Origin: Sycobia sp. Sy_11 | Taxonomy: Eukaryota > Arthropoda > Insecta > Hymenoptera > Epichrysomallidae | DNA length: 64,000 nucleotides | Assembly: GCA_018907035.1 (NCBI GenBank) | Contig: JACCIC010000021.1 | Span: 1,883,501 to 1,947,500 of the forward strand | Direction: 5' to 3' | In this document: positions 1-12,847 of the stretch, in pieces | Layout: every line of letters begins with the position of its first letter | How positions within the stretch are numbered: position 1 is the first letter of the stretch | Notes under the pieces: model-generated | Seen by the model: the letters and a program-made list of their open reading frames with translations, nothing else | What the model was told of the DNA's origin: nothing | Database searches by the model: none | Translations under genes and position numbers: made by a program

Positions 1-87
1 AAGGTATTAAAAAAATATATTCATGTATTAATGAAACTGAAGATATTTGTAGTTTATTACTCGATTCTTATATTTTTATCACTATAG

Positions 88-3000
88 GATAATAATGTTA
101 TTGGAATTGGTAGTGGTTCAACTATTATTTATGCCGTACAAAGGTTAGGTAAGAAAATATTTTTATCAATCTTTTTCAGTTTTTACAATGTTTACATTTT
201 GTAGAAAATAATGTATTTAAATTTATTACTAATTTGAATAAGTTTTAATGCATAAAATTTTTTTATAAAATACTTATTTTTTAAATTATTTATTTAGTTA
301 AGCAAATGTGTATATATTTTTAGATGAAAAATATTTAAAATTTAATTAAGTGCAATTTAATTTTAATTATTGAATTTAAAACTTTATTAAGGATGTTATC
401 TAATTATTTATATTTCATTTTATTTTTCAATTTTTTTACTTATAGGATTATGAAATAAAATAATGTAATACTTATAATATTTAGATTTTAATAATTATTG
501 TTTTGAAATTGATAAAATATTTTTAGCTGAGCGTGTTAAAGAAGAAAAATTAAATCTGATTTGTATTCCTACATCATTTCAAGCACGTCAACTTATTATT
601 GATCATAAATTAAAATTAGGAGATTTAGACATATATCCTAAGGTAATTTTTATAACTTTTTTAAAAGTGATATTAATTTAAATATTAAATAAAAAATTTG
701 CATTTATTTGATATATTTTTTAAAGTTAGACTATGTTATTGATGGTGCAGATGAAGTAGACAGTGATCTTAATTTAATTAAAGGAGGGGGAGGCTGCTTG
801 TTACAAGAGAAAATTGTAGCTTCGTGTACAAAAAATTTAATTATTATTGCAGATTACACGTAAGATTTAAGGTTTTATGTATAAAATGGTTACATTTATT
901 TTGTTCTTTATATAAAGAGATAAATTACTATTTCAATCTCCCATTTACTTTTGCTTTATCATTCTCATAATAAAGTAAAAACTGTATATAAATAAATTAA
1001 ACAATGGCAAATATTAATTTTTTAAAATTATTATCAATTTAAAATTAAAATGTATAATTATGAAGTAGTTTATAAAGTATAGATTATGTTCATGATTTTA
1101 GGAAAAATTCACAAAAGCTTGGCGAACAATATAAGAAAGGTCTTCCATTAGAAGTTATTCCTATGGCTTATGTTCCAATCATTAATAAAATTCAAGATGA
1201 ATATGGTGGTGAAATTAAACTCAGAATGGCAGTTTCAAAAGCTGTAAGTAGTTTTATATATTTTAATTATTTTTATACATAAGTTTTTTTAATTGTTGTA
1301 TGTCTTTACTCAGGCGATAAAGACAATGTCTTTGGAAACGTTCAACTTTTCTTTCTAAAATAATTGTTTTTATGGGCTCTTGTTCCAAACCCTGTCATGT
1401 TGAATTTTTTGGATACATTTACAAATACTGTCTGTCTATATTCTGAATATTATGTACATGTATGGATGGGACGTTGTTTGTTAAACAAAGCAAGATTCTG
1501 GCTAAAATTCATCATAATGGATTTTTATAAACTGTAGCTTAAAATGTTTAGTATTGAACACTCTTTATGAACTCATCGTCAGTAGGTCATCGTTGTAGTG
1601 CATCGTTTTCGCTGCTTATTTCACCTCGTTTAAATTGATCAAATTACTTCTCAGCGGTTGATTTTCCTGGTTTAGAGTCCAAATAATGTTTATCAAGCCA
1701 AGCCTTGATATTAACAGTATTTTTTTTTTGCAAAAAAGCAATGAGCGATTAACACATGAAATCCTTTTTTATTCATTTTTTTCACAATCATAAAAGTTGA
1801 TTTACTCATCACTTGATATCACACTGTCATATCTCACGAACTAATTTTCCGAAAGCTGTCAAATTTATACACGTATCTTTTGAAGGTTGATACTTATTAA
1901 AAATCATATAGATTTAATTATAGTAACTTTAAGATGATGTTCGGTGTGCTGAATCGATTTTTTGAAGTTATCAGTCCTAAAAATTTGCTGTTTCCGAAAT
2001 AATAAAGCCCATTCCCCCTCCTCCCCAAATAGTTAGTTTTTACTTGTTTGTAATAAAAGTTGACTCTTTTCCTTTAACAATAAAAGAAAAAAATACATAG
2101 AATTATTGTTTACTTCATAGCGAACAATTTGATATATGGTAAAGTTTTACCACCTTCATTGTTGCATCTGAAATAAGCTTTGAAATACACGATCACGCGC
2201 GGTGCGGACCGCATGAGGCCCCGCCTTTATTTTTATCCTGAAATGGATTTTACGACAAAAATGCAAAAAACAAATAATTTATACAATGTAATTATTTATC
2301 GAAATGACTAACTTGTAAAGTAATATTTATTTAATTTTGTTGAAAAATAACCATTTTAAGACAAATATGGACCTTATCTCGGAAATTACTAATTTTTGGG
2401 CCTAATAACCCCGAAAAATCGATGTAGCACACCGCAAAATATAAAGTAACACTATATTATCGAGGAGACCTTGAATTTGTTACGGGATCTCTCCTGTACG
2501 TCTGGAGGATATAATCCAAGTTGCCCTTTAAAAAAGTTGCCCATCAAGACGTCATCAAGATTGACCAAAGATTTGGACATTTATACCTCTTATAGTGATC
2601 AAAAAAGTTGAAATTCGATGTTTTATTTTATATGCAGTGTTTCAGGAATTGGCAAATCAAAATGGAAGTATGATTTCAGATTAAAATGTATGAAAAACTG
2701 GAATTCAGATCCAGATTAGTTTTTGCTGATTTTAAGGTATTAGCTGCCATCTTAGAATAGCTATGTTTGATACAAAATTTGTATATCATATTTAATTTCA
2801 TGATATAAAATAAAAACAATCATTCGACCATTCGTCTATATTAATCTACTATTAATCTACTGTTAGTTCGAATTTCGTTTGTGAAAAAAAAATGGGGCAA
2901 AGATTGTATTTAATTTTGCGTACATAATGAAATAAAGTAGTGAAGGTTGTAAACTTTTAATAAAGGCATATGGTGAGTCTGCTATGAGTAAATCAAGGAT

Positions 3001-3718
3001 TTACGAGTGGTATAAGCGTTTCTAAGATGGCCGCGAAAACGTCGAAGATGACGAACGACCCGAACGCCCAAGCACAACAACCTATGAAAACGTGAAAAAG
3101 AGAAAGAAGTGGTTATGAACGATCGCCGAATCACAATCAGAGAAGTCGCTGATGATGTTGGTATATCAGTTGGCTCATGCCATTGAATTTTTTGGGATGT
3201 TTTGGATATGAAACGTGTGTTAGCAAAATTTTTTCCAAAATTCTTGAAATTCGAACAAAAACAGCGGCGAATGGACGTTGCTCAGGAGTCGCTAAATTGA
3301 AATTAATAACGATGCATAACTACTAAAACGTGTTATAACAGGTGACGAAACATCGGTTTACGGATATGATGTCGAAACTAAGGCTCAATCGTCCCAGTGG
3401 AGGCATTTTGGATCACCAAAACCGAAAAAGGCTCGGCAAACGAAAATCGTCGAGCTCAAAAAATACGTCTAACGTTCGCGGCTGCCACTTAAAAAGCAAG
3501 TAATGAATATTGCGGAATATTTTATCGTACTTCAGGGGCATGCGTACCAACATAAAAAAAATACTCTCCAAACCCGCGAAATTTAAAAATTCTCGTTACT
3601 TTTTGAACAGACCTCGTACATTTTAGCGTGGACGAACATTGTTCCCAAATCCGTATTTCTCAATGGACATTTTCACAAAAATATAATAAGTATACTTATT
3701 ATAACATAATGCAAATAT

Positions 3719-3767
<49 letters not shown>

Positions 3768-4954
3768 ATTCTAAATAAACAAAGAATTATAAAGATTAAA
3801 TAGCTTTATTATAATATCGATATAAATCATGATACATTAAAATATAAAAATTGTATGTCTTATTTTAAAATGCAATAATGTATTCCTTTATATATAGTTT
3901 TATTACTTACATAAATGTTATCAATTAAGTAATTCAAATTTTACATTATTTTTCATATTTTTTTATTTAGTGTTTTTATTTAGTATAGTGGATCCCGGGG
4001 TGAAAAAAGTATTTATATATCTAAATATTATATGCAGCGTTCAGAAATTACGATGCTAAAACATGTCCTGTCATTATTATATATAACGGCCACACATCAA
4101 CGATGCTTCAGGGGAGTCAAAATTGAAAAAATTGGTTCAATATCTAGATATTATATGCGGAACCTAAAAACACATTGCCGGTAAAATCGACTATTGGAAA
4201 AAATGTCCACTGTTGGAGAAAATGTTCACCAACCATATTTTGGCCTTAATTAGTTTCGTCATTTTGTTAAGAGATATATATGTCCACATCTTTGGTCAGA
4301 GTCTTGTTTGATATATTTTTTTATGATTTCGGAGTTTCAGCCACCATCTGAAATTCGCCATCTTAAAATTCGCCACCTGCCTGTGAAACCTTTTATGACT
4401 ATCAGTAATAAACATTTTTAAATTAATGAATTGGGTATATATTTTATTTTCAGCAAATCTTTTATCGCACAACCTTAACGTTTTTTCCATTTTATCGGAA
4501 AAACGTTAAGGTCTCGCTGTATTGAATTTTTTGAAAAGACCACACGGGCCCACGAGGAGTTTTCAAGAATAAACATTTTAAGTTAATTTTTATAAAAAAT
4601 CAATCACGACTATTTTTTGGTTATTAAATTTCTATATAATCAATATTTGTACAATGTCTCTTTTATAGATATATGTATTTATATATTTTTAATTCAAGAA
4701 TATAATATATTCTTGTGCAATAGTTCGACCATTTATATAAATTATAAGTTTTTTAATCGTTTTAGGGTCCAGTTGTAACTGATAATGGAAATTTTATTTT
4801 GGATTGGCTTTTTCCTGATAATATAGCTGATTGGTCCGCAGTAAATAAACAGTTAATGTTAATACCTGGATTAGTGGAAACAGGACTTTTTATAAAAATG
4901 GCTAAAAAAGTATTATTCGGAATGACAGATGGTACTGTAAAAGAACAAATGTGA
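88..4954 (+). CDS. RPIA: Ribose-5-phosphate isomerase, 3' part (5' exon(s) outside window)
   Basis: Cytosolic enzyme interconverting ribose-5-phosphate and ribulose-5-phosphate in the non-oxidative pentose phosphate pathway. Visible exons are 88-148, 527-642, 726-859, 1102-1243 and 4766-4954, all with AG/GT borders and compatible phases, giving 213 codons plus TGA. In order the translation shows the phosphate-binding GIGSGST loop, [10 protein letters not shown], the catalytic DGADE motif, [12 protein letters not shown] (the family's catalytic Lys and Glu are both present), [22 protein letters not shown] and the C-terminal [10 protein letters not shown]. Family members are about 230-260 residues, so roughly the first 25 residues, with the start codon, lie left of base 1. 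Codons are AT-rich like the surroundings. The last intron (1244-4765) is far longer than the others because of transposon insertions. No missing catalytic residue was seen, so the gene looks functional. Confidence 0.95.
1555..1900 (-). pseudogene. Mariner (mellifera-like) transposase N-terminal relic
   Basis: Read on the minus strand, the segment gives a mariner 5' untranslated stretch (around 1795-1850) followed by a decayed transposase start. Recognisable pieces are [19 protein letters not shown], an in-frame stop, then [15 protein letters not shown]. This matches the helix-turn-helix N terminus of mariner transposases. Identity fades below about 1560 and no catalytic DDD region was found, so the copy is truncated and dead. 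It sits antisense in the last RPIA intron. Confidence 0.75.
2880..3618 (+). pseudogene. Decayed mariner element with transposase pseudogene
   Basis: The plus strand shows transposase pieces in shifting frames: [13 protein letters not shown], then a stop, [11 protein letters not shown], a region equivalent to [53 protein letters not shown] and [12 protein letters not shown]. Stops and small indels interrupt the frame, and the region after KKARQ, which would carry the rest of the catalytic domain, is largely missing. The 3' end carries a typical mariner inverted-repeat sequence (TTACTTTTTGAACAGACCTCG, about 3595-3615). No matching left inverted repeat was seen. Dead insertion in the RPIA intron. 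Confidence 0.82.
3721..3764. repeat. (AT)n microsatellite in RPIA intron
   Basis: Perfect alternating AT of 44 bases. Confidence 0.95.
4470..4512. repeat. Short inverted repeat (hairpin) in RPIA intron
   Basis: CCTTAACGTTTTTTCC is followed about ten bases later by GGAAAAACGTTAAGG, making a near-perfect hairpin of roughly 15 bp. It may be the remains of a small inverted-repeat transposon, but no target duplication was identified. Confidence 0.5.
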
Positions 4955-5639
4955 ATTGTATATATGTGTATAAAAAGCATATGACTTAGGAAAGGAAATA
5001 TTTTTATATAATTTTTAATAATATTTTTTTAAATATGAACAACTAAAGATTTACTTTTAAAAAATTAAAAATACAATATGAAAGGTATAATAATTTTTTT
5101 GAACAAATTTTGTGCTAACTGTATTATTAGTGCCATATGTTAATTGTTAATAATTTTGTTAATACTAATTTTTTTAATAAATGTATCATTTTTTATAAAA
5201 TTATTGAGTTCAGTAATTTTTTACTTTATTTCCAATCCAAACTTGAAAATTTGATTACTGCAGGCAATGTTTTCTACTTTATTATATTGTAGTTGTTGCC
5301 AATTCGCATCGGCAATATTTATTTGCATTATTGCTCGTCTTCGATAAAAGAACATATGAGATATTTAAATTACCAATGTCAAATATCGCATTTTTCTATA
5401 TAAATTAATTTTTTCCTACGTTAGTCTGGTGAACGATGTTTTTTCTCTTTTTTATTATTTACATTCGTAACCGTGAAAGTTTATATTTTGATTTTTCCAA
5501 AGTATTTGCTGAATTTTGACAATTAATAACGAGACATTATTGAACATTTTTTCCAAATGTTGTTTTCTCTATGATTGACGAGATGTCCTCTTTGGCATTA
5601 GAGTTGATGGTAGTAAAATAAAATTGAATTCGTGTAGAA
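4955..5639. other. AT-rich spacer, no gene seen
   Basis: Downstream flank of RPIA. No coding frame or RNA gene was recognised. A few AATAAA-like hexamers are present. Confidence 0.6.
5176..5181 (+). terminator. Possible polyadenylation signal of RPIA
   Basis: An AATAAA hexamer lies about 220 bases after the RPIA stop codon in an AT-rich 3' flank. Such hexamers arise by chance in AT-rich DNA, so this is only a candidate. Confidence 0.35.
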
Positions 5640-6060
5640 AACCTACATGGTCGAGTAGATTATTGGATTTTAATTCGCACCACAATTCGATGGAGCAAGA
5701 CAGGAATATTAAAAGGTGTCATTGGGAGAGTAATTAAATTATTGCATAATGATTAGGGACAAGATAATTTAAATACAGTGAGACAAACATTTGTGAGTAA
5801 CAGTTATCCAGTTAAATTTATAGATAAAATAATTGGTGAAAGATTAAAAGGAAGTCTGTAAGAGTGGAAATTGGAAAGGGTCCTGTTATTGTGTTATCAT
5901 ATGTTAGAGGGATGTCAGAACGAGTTAGAAGAAATTTTTAAAAATATAATATTCAAGTTTTTTTTCATAATAGCAATGATTTATTTAAATTATTAAAAGA
6001 TTGCAAGAATAAGGATGATACATATATACAAGGTGTAGTTGCCTATATAATCTCATTATC
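5640..6060 (+). pseudogene. Penelope-like retroelement fragment (3' part of RT region)
   Basis: A decayed plus-strand frame reads approximately NTVRQTFVSNSYPVKFIDK, IIGERLKGSL, a stop, VIVLSYVRGMSERVRRN, YNIQVFFHNSNDLFKLLK and a GVV-like ending. The order 'SNGYP..FI', '(P/S)YV(R/K)G(L/M)SE', 'NI.V.F...N.L..LL' is the stretch between reverse transcriptase and GIY-YIG endonuclease in Penelope-like elements. Stops show it is dead. No endonuclease motif was found downstream. The family call rests on pattern memory only. Confidence 0.6.
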
Positions 6061-6912
6061 GGTAATATATTATGTTAGTTTTAATAATTGAATATAAAAA
6101 TTCTATATATTCGTAAATGGAAATGAATCCGATGTATGATGTCAACTTGCTTTGAATGTTTTTTGTTTTTTCTTTTTAAAGAATAAATTGCTTTCAACAT
6201 CTCACATTTCAGGCTTACATTTGGTAAGGATATAATAAGCAAGTCTTACACCAATTACTCACTAACTTCCTTTGTATCGATTCGTACATTATCCAGGACG
6301 AAGAAAAATCGAATAATTACTTTAATATACGTACAATTCCTTTGTTTTATATAGATAATTTCTTTAATCGCTGCTTCGATAAATGTATATTACGCGTTTA
6401 TCTGGGTAAGTCAATAATACATTTATACAAGTGGACGAGAAGCGGTGCTCATGAAATATTCTTATTTAATAAAAAGTAAGTTACGTGATACAAAAAGTTT
6501 GATATAGATTTGAAAGCTTTACATTTCAAAGTTCTCACCTGCTCATCGATCACTGCGAAATTATTCAGCAATCTTTAGTCTATATAGGCTAAAAAACTAC
6601 TAGTTATCCTTTAAATAATAAAAGTTATATAAAAAGTAAAGATAATATTTAAATTGAATTTTGTGCATTTAGAATATTGCTGGATTGCCACTATATTAAC
6701 TATAAACTATATGGTAAATATGAGGCGATATTTTTTTCTTTTTTTACTATACTAGATATATGAGAAATTGCATACTTTTTAATTATGTTTTTAAATGAGA
6801 GTTGTACAATAAAATATAAAACTTTATTTAACTTTATTTAATACATTGTTTGATATATGAAGTATCTAGGATTCGAAACGAAGCTCACTTGAGTGTTAAA
6901 TTTCGTTGTGCG

Positions 6913-6913
<1 letters not shown>

Positions 6914-6954
<41 letters not shown>
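6914..6954. repeat. (AC)n microsatellite
   Basis: Perfect alternating AC. Confidence 0.95.
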
Positions 6955-6958
<4 letters not shown>

Positions 6959-7422
6959 AAAATATGAGTAAAAGTTGGTAATTATAATTATAATAACAAA
7001 TGAAAATCTTATATGATTGAGTTTAAATATGTAGTATTAAATGTGATATTTATTTATAGTTATTACGAGCATGTCTGACTAATAAAGTAAAATACTACTT
7101 GTTCCTTATTTTTTTATATTTTCGCTTTAATTACACGATGTCAATTTAAAATTGTACGTTTCTAACAAAATATTTACGCTCTTGAGATTTGTACGTTTAG
7201 TCGGGGAACGAGTTGTTAATATATTACATTAGAAAGAAAAATCACGGACTTCTTTCGCCTTTCACGAATTGTCGTGTTAGCCGCGGCGCGGGCCGTCCGA
7301 GTCGCGGAGCGCGATCGAAATCGGCGGGATTTGATTTGGCCTTTCCTCCTCCCTCGCTCTTTTATATATATATGGTAGACATGTACGGGCAAAGGGTTAT
7401 GCCTAGACGGCGCGCCGATTTG

Positions 7423-7423
<1 letters not shown>

Positions 7424-7481
<58 letters not shown>
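7424..7481. repeat. (TA)n microsatellite
   Basis: Perfect alternating TA of about 58 bases next to a CpG-rich patch. Confidence 0.95.
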
Positions 7482-7484
<3 letters not shown>

Positions 7485-8018
7485 CTCGTATGTGGGGGCT
7501 TGCGTCGGTCTGATGCGCGAATCCTGTATAACAGCTGCCCCTCCCCCATTTCCTTTATGAGAAAGCCGCGGCTGTGATTTACGCAGGCGGTACTTTCCCT
7601 CCAGAACTTATATTAAGTATATGTGTATAGAAGTGATGTAAAATTCTAGACGCGACAGACTCTCAACGACCTATTGCTTTATATAGATAAACTTATCGTC
7701 TTTATTATTTTGTTTTTTTGTTCTTTTTTTTGTTTGTTAATAGTAGTTGATGATTTTTATCGTCTATATATATATATGTAAGACACCATGAAAACAGTTT
7801 GCCTTAATCAATAGCAAATGCAAACTATGAAAGTTAATTTAACTTAATTTTGATGAAGCATGTTTTCACCATATTTAAATTAATAGATTATTAAATATAG
7901 TCTCTCATTGAATAATGTAGTAAGAACAACAATTTTTACAGTTCTTCCAGAGTTAGTTAAACAGACAATATTTTTCAATTTTGCGCATTAATAAATTTAT
8001 ATAAAAGATTTATTACTG

Positions 8019-9332
8019 TCTATAAGCTGGACCGGATTAACTATTCTAGAGGCCCTGGCCAGAGATGCACGTGGACTACCTAATTAAGGATATAGATTGC
8101 AATTTTCAAATTCTTCTAATAATGTTGAATCAATACAATTTTCTATCTTCTGCTCAAACTTCGAAGCTGCCGTTCAAAGCCAGTTTCATATTCTTTTAAT
8201 AACACGCGTACATATTTCTAATCGTTGACGTCGTCTTTATAGATAAGTTACCGTTGAAAAAAAAACGACCAGCGAAACAATACACTCGAGCTTGTGATGA
8301 GGAATATACGATTATCGATTTACTTATTCTACATTCGAAAGTTTACGCTTAAAAACATTAATAAAAATATGCCTTTTTCCCATGATATTTACCTTCGATA
8401 CATAACGGGTTAAGATCCCAAAATTTTGAGCAATGTTTCGACAAGGACTTCGTTTAATTCAATAATTTAGGTGTTTTTAAAAATCCTTCTTCAGAAAGAG
8501 TTTTCTGCTCTGAAATTTCTCTATGCTAATACTATTATTCTCAGTGTTAACATTATTTAAGCGTTCGTTTTATTTTGATAGGAAAGAACTAATTGTCGGA
8601 AGCTGTTTTTTTTCGCGCTCTTTTTCTTTTAACTGCACCACTTTCACATATACTTTTTTTAGTCATTTTACTAAAAGCTTTAAATAAGAAGTACCTTTGT
8701 AAGGCGTAGGTAGCATGGCGCAAGATTCCAACCCGTACTCGAGAATTAATAAGGAAAGGAGATTCTCTTCTGCTTCGCACTGTCATTAGAAATTAATGAA
8801 ATTAGTATCCGCAATGAAAAATAAAAAAACACTCAGTATTGCCAATGACAAAGCTGAAACGGGTTAAGCCGAAGCTGTCAATAATGCCTGTATTTAATTG
8901 GAAAAGATGGCCATTCCGCCGGCGTAAGCGCTAAATTGCCGTCACCTACCGGTCGGTGGAACGACTCTGTCGCGTACGATTTAGCGGCGACAGTGGTATA
9001 CTATCGTACTTTTTTTTTTTTTTTTTTTTGAAGCACGATTTGTTAAACGTAAATGTTGTTATTTTTAAACTTGAAACTACAATTTAAAAGATTACAATCC
9101 CGTTTAGACTCTATTTTTATCATATTTATATTAATATTATGCTTATATTTCGAAATTCGCTGTATGCAGGATAGATAGGTTTAGGAGCTAAGAATTTGGC
9201 ACACTTGCTCAATTTTTTCGAATCGCGGTGTGTGGGTTAAGTACGTTTAGGAGCTCCCCCCCCCCCTTAATCCGGTGGAGTCTGAGCTTTGCCCGAGGTT
9301 GGCCCCCGAGTTAATCCAGCCCTGTCTATGAG
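8019..9332. mobile_element. hAT-like non-autonomous element with 8-bp target duplication
   Basis: Left end (8027) CTGGACCGGATTAACT; the right end (up to 9324), read on the minus strand, is CAGGGCTGGATTAACT. These match at 13 of 16 positions, and both are followed by purine-rich sequence with GGCC. The flanks are TCTATAAG (8019-8026) and TCTATGAG (9325-9332), an 8-bp duplication with one mismatch, the hAT size. The roughly 1.3-kb interior has a 20-base poly-T, a poly-C run and no recognisable transposase, so it is probably a decayed or non-autonomous copy. Confidence 0.6.
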
Positions 9333-11191
9333 AAGGAACTATTAACGGGCTTCCGCCGAGTACAATTGGAGCCAAAATTTATAGGCTTAATCATTTTTTT
9401 AAGCCTAAACATATGTATTTTTTAATTTAACTAATACAATTTTATTATCCTTTCGATTTCTTCTTAAACAAATAATACGCACGCATAAAGTATAATTTGG
9501 TTCGAGCTTCGGCAACGCGTATACGTTATACTTACTGAAATTTTTACCAACTCAATGTTTACAACGATTAACAGTTGATTAAGTGACAAGCTAATTTCGT
9601 GCTAATATAACGTTTCCCTTTCGTTTGTACCGTTATTTTGTAAAAAAAAAACCCATGCCACAATAAGTATCAATCATTTATGAATGATATTTGTACATTT
9701 TGGACGGCGACCAGAAAACAGCATCTTGTGTTCAACTAACTTATATAAAAATGCTAATGTTCTTCGTCAATTTTTTCCATTCTCGAAATCTACGAGAAAG
9801 CCTACTGATAAGTAAAATATCAACAAAAAAAAAAAAAAAATATTCATAGTCCATCAACTTTTTCAACCGATGTGCGTAATTTCCATATCGCGGCAAAATT
9901 ATTGACCATAGGCTGCCCTTGCCGAGAGCGACGGCAATTTCGGCTCGAAGCAAAAGTAAAACCTACAACTGCGTATGTATACACCTTCAATCGTATATGT
10001 GATTTTATCGTTTGTGACCGGTAGTCTAAATTCGCGTTGTTTCGCCTGGATCGTAAAAAAAGAAAAAAAAAACAAACAATCAAACAAAAATGTTTTACTA
10101 TACGAAATATATGTCAAATCAGCAGGACGGAATTAAATTATCTCCAAGCATTTCGATATTTTTTACTCTATCCTTTAAAATATTTTCTTCGACTTTGAAT
10201 ACCTTTGATTAAATTATTCATTGTTTTTTTTTTAAAGAAACTAATTATAAGTTAACAATAAAAGTACCTAAAGTTTAAAGATCGTTTGCTTCGTGTTTGG
10301 ATCCGTAGAGATTTTTATAGTTCTTATAAAGGATAGCAATCTTTTTCTGAAATATGTGACAAATTACAAGAAAATTAAATTTACGAAATTATGTACATAT
10401 ATATATATTTATATTGTGTAGACTATCAAAGCAAGGAACAACAGTAATAAAATTCCATCCATTTTCGTATTAGCATCCATTGCTTTGTCAACTCATCGAT
10501 GTTTGATCCTCGGAGAAAGTAGGCCTACCCGTAAATTTGTGTCAATGATGCATTTCGTAATGAGAAGTTATTTTCGTATTTATAATACAGATTGTAAATA
10601 CAACAATTCAGTGTAATGAAACGCGCGACGCTGTATGGTTTGGGTGTATTTCGCTGTCCCGACAGGAAGCCGTCAAATTCACGCCAAGCCATATACTTTG
10701 TAAGATTATTGAAGGCTATTTTCTTGAAAAATTTACCATCCAAGTGTATTATATTAAACGGCATAGAAATAGAAATACTGCATATCAATCGAAATCTCGT
10801 TCTGACTGGACACATCGCTTTTTTACGCACTACATAACGACGTCGGCACACGACGAAGTATCATCATTGTGCGGCTAAGCACGAGTCTCTCTCTCTCTCT
10901 CTCCCACCCGCTCGTTCCGGCGCGTCGAAGATTCTTCCACGCAGAATTACGCTCTGTACATTTTGCGCGCGCGAGCGAATGAATTCGAGCGCATTTTTCC
11001 TCGCATCGCCCCGTAAGCCCATCGTCGAAATAAACGGTCACAATGTGGCAGGCTCGGCTCGCCCATTGCGAAAAGGTTCGATAACTTTTGTATTGAAAAG
11101 TTGCACGTTAACAGTGCTCGTTAAGCGCTCTCCCAATATAAGCCATTACAGTTTTATGTATTTGGAGGCGTTGAAGGAGCGGAGGCGAAAT

Positions 11192-11219
<28 letters not shown>
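11192..11219. repeat. Poly-A tract
   Basis: 28 consecutive A residues; no retroelement body was recognised upstream. Confidence 0.9.
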
Positions 11220-11224
<5 letters not shown>

Positions 11225-12469
11225 CCACGCGAAAGTATGTTACAAGCAACGTGTAAATTACTTTGCGCGAGCGCGCGTGGGTGTATACGTTTGTGCGCGC
11301 GTTTAAAAAAAAAAAAGTATATACTCGCGTGATCGATCAGCCGACTATTTAACCATATTCTCAATGTTCATGGATTAGCTTTTATAATACGTGACGCGTA
11401 CGCTTTGGAAAATTTTCAACAGTCGCTCGTATATCGTTGTTTGCTACCGGGCCCCGTTATAATGTACGTGGGCATACTTGCGAGAAGCAACGCTTCAGTC
11501 AATTATATAAGGATATTTAATTTATCTTAAACAGCGTATTAAATTTGATTGATCTGAGGGAAAAAACAAATTCACTGATCTAAGGGAATTTTACTCTGGA
11601 AAGTAGACGGGAGGAGCATTGAAAGCGAGAAACGCGCTTATCCATTTGGTGTATATTATCTAATCCAAAGCGTTCAGTGCGCCGCTTGAAACGATTCGCA
11701 TTATCGCCCTGTTCCTCCGATTCTCGTTTCTTCTTTTACTGTATTTAATTTTTTTTTTTTAAAAAACTACATTTAAAGCAATTCTACTCCGATTTCTATT
11801 ATTTTTAAGATCTTGTTCTCCTTTTTGTCTCTTCCCCACAACCATTGCCTACGAGATTTTATTGTATCTCGTTATGATAACGGGATATCTCTGATTTCAA
11901 GCAGGAGACATCCTGTACACGAGTTCATATATCGGATGCTTAAAAATATTTTAGAAATATAAAGATTAAAGTTTTCGTATATTACCGTTATTGCGTCATC
12001 GCTATTTCACGAGGAATTTTTGAAGTATTGATTAAATTAATACATGGCGCTCAATCTCGTCGGAGAAAAATATACCTTGAATTATGTATCGTGCATTATT
12101 TATTAAACTATTGATTTATTAAATTATAAACGATGTATTCTTTCGTATCACAATGTGTTTCAAATAACAAACTTACGAGAGTGCCAAATGTATATATAGA
12201 TACATATCATTAGTATTCTCAAAAGTAAGAAAACGCTTAATTATAATTCTTGGTTAAATATAATTTCGTTAACATAATTATATACGGCGACGTGTATAAA
12301 TTTAGGCTAAGCCAACAATGCTGATGCCACGCGTATGTGGGATAGATTCATAAGCAGCCCATAAGTATAGGAAGGGAGATGCATTAGTTTCGATTTTATT
12401 AATCCGCCATTTTGAGGCGGAAATTTTGCATCTGGCTACCGGTAAATCATGATTTATTACACGAATGGT

Positions 12470-12478
<9 letters not shown>

Positions 12479-12521
<43 letters not shown>
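12479..12521. repeat. (TA)n microsatellite
   Basis: Perfect alternating TA. Confidence 0.95.
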
Positions 12522-12524
<3 letters not shown>

Positions 12525-12789
12525 CATGTCCTAATTTTGAAATATTATACTCGTCGCAAATTTAATTTAACGTATGCGCGCGATATATATATAACGTGAG
12601 GTTGTATAGCGACAATATATATCTATATATTATATTTAATTATGCGTTGTTCGTAAATTTTTTCGACCAATTTAGAGAATGTAAATTTCGTAAATGGGAT
12701 TTTTTTGATTATTTTTTCTTTTACAGGGCATATAAACATAGAATATTAATCTTCGTTATATAAGTAAGAGGTATAATGAACCTTATAAG

Positions 12790-12791
<2 letters not shown>

Positions 12792-12845
<54 letters not shown>
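12792..12845. repeat. (TA)n microsatellite
   Basis: Perfect alternating TA. Confidence 0.95.

Positions 12846-12847
<2 letters not shown>

Larger units (their letters stand above)
6061..8018. other. Non-coding spacer with simple repeats
   Basis: No gene recognised. It contains an (AC)n block, a CpG-rich patch at about 7250-7330 and a long (AT)n block. Apparent reading frames through the (AT)n tract are artefacts of repeat-encoded Tyr-Ile. Confidence 0.6.
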
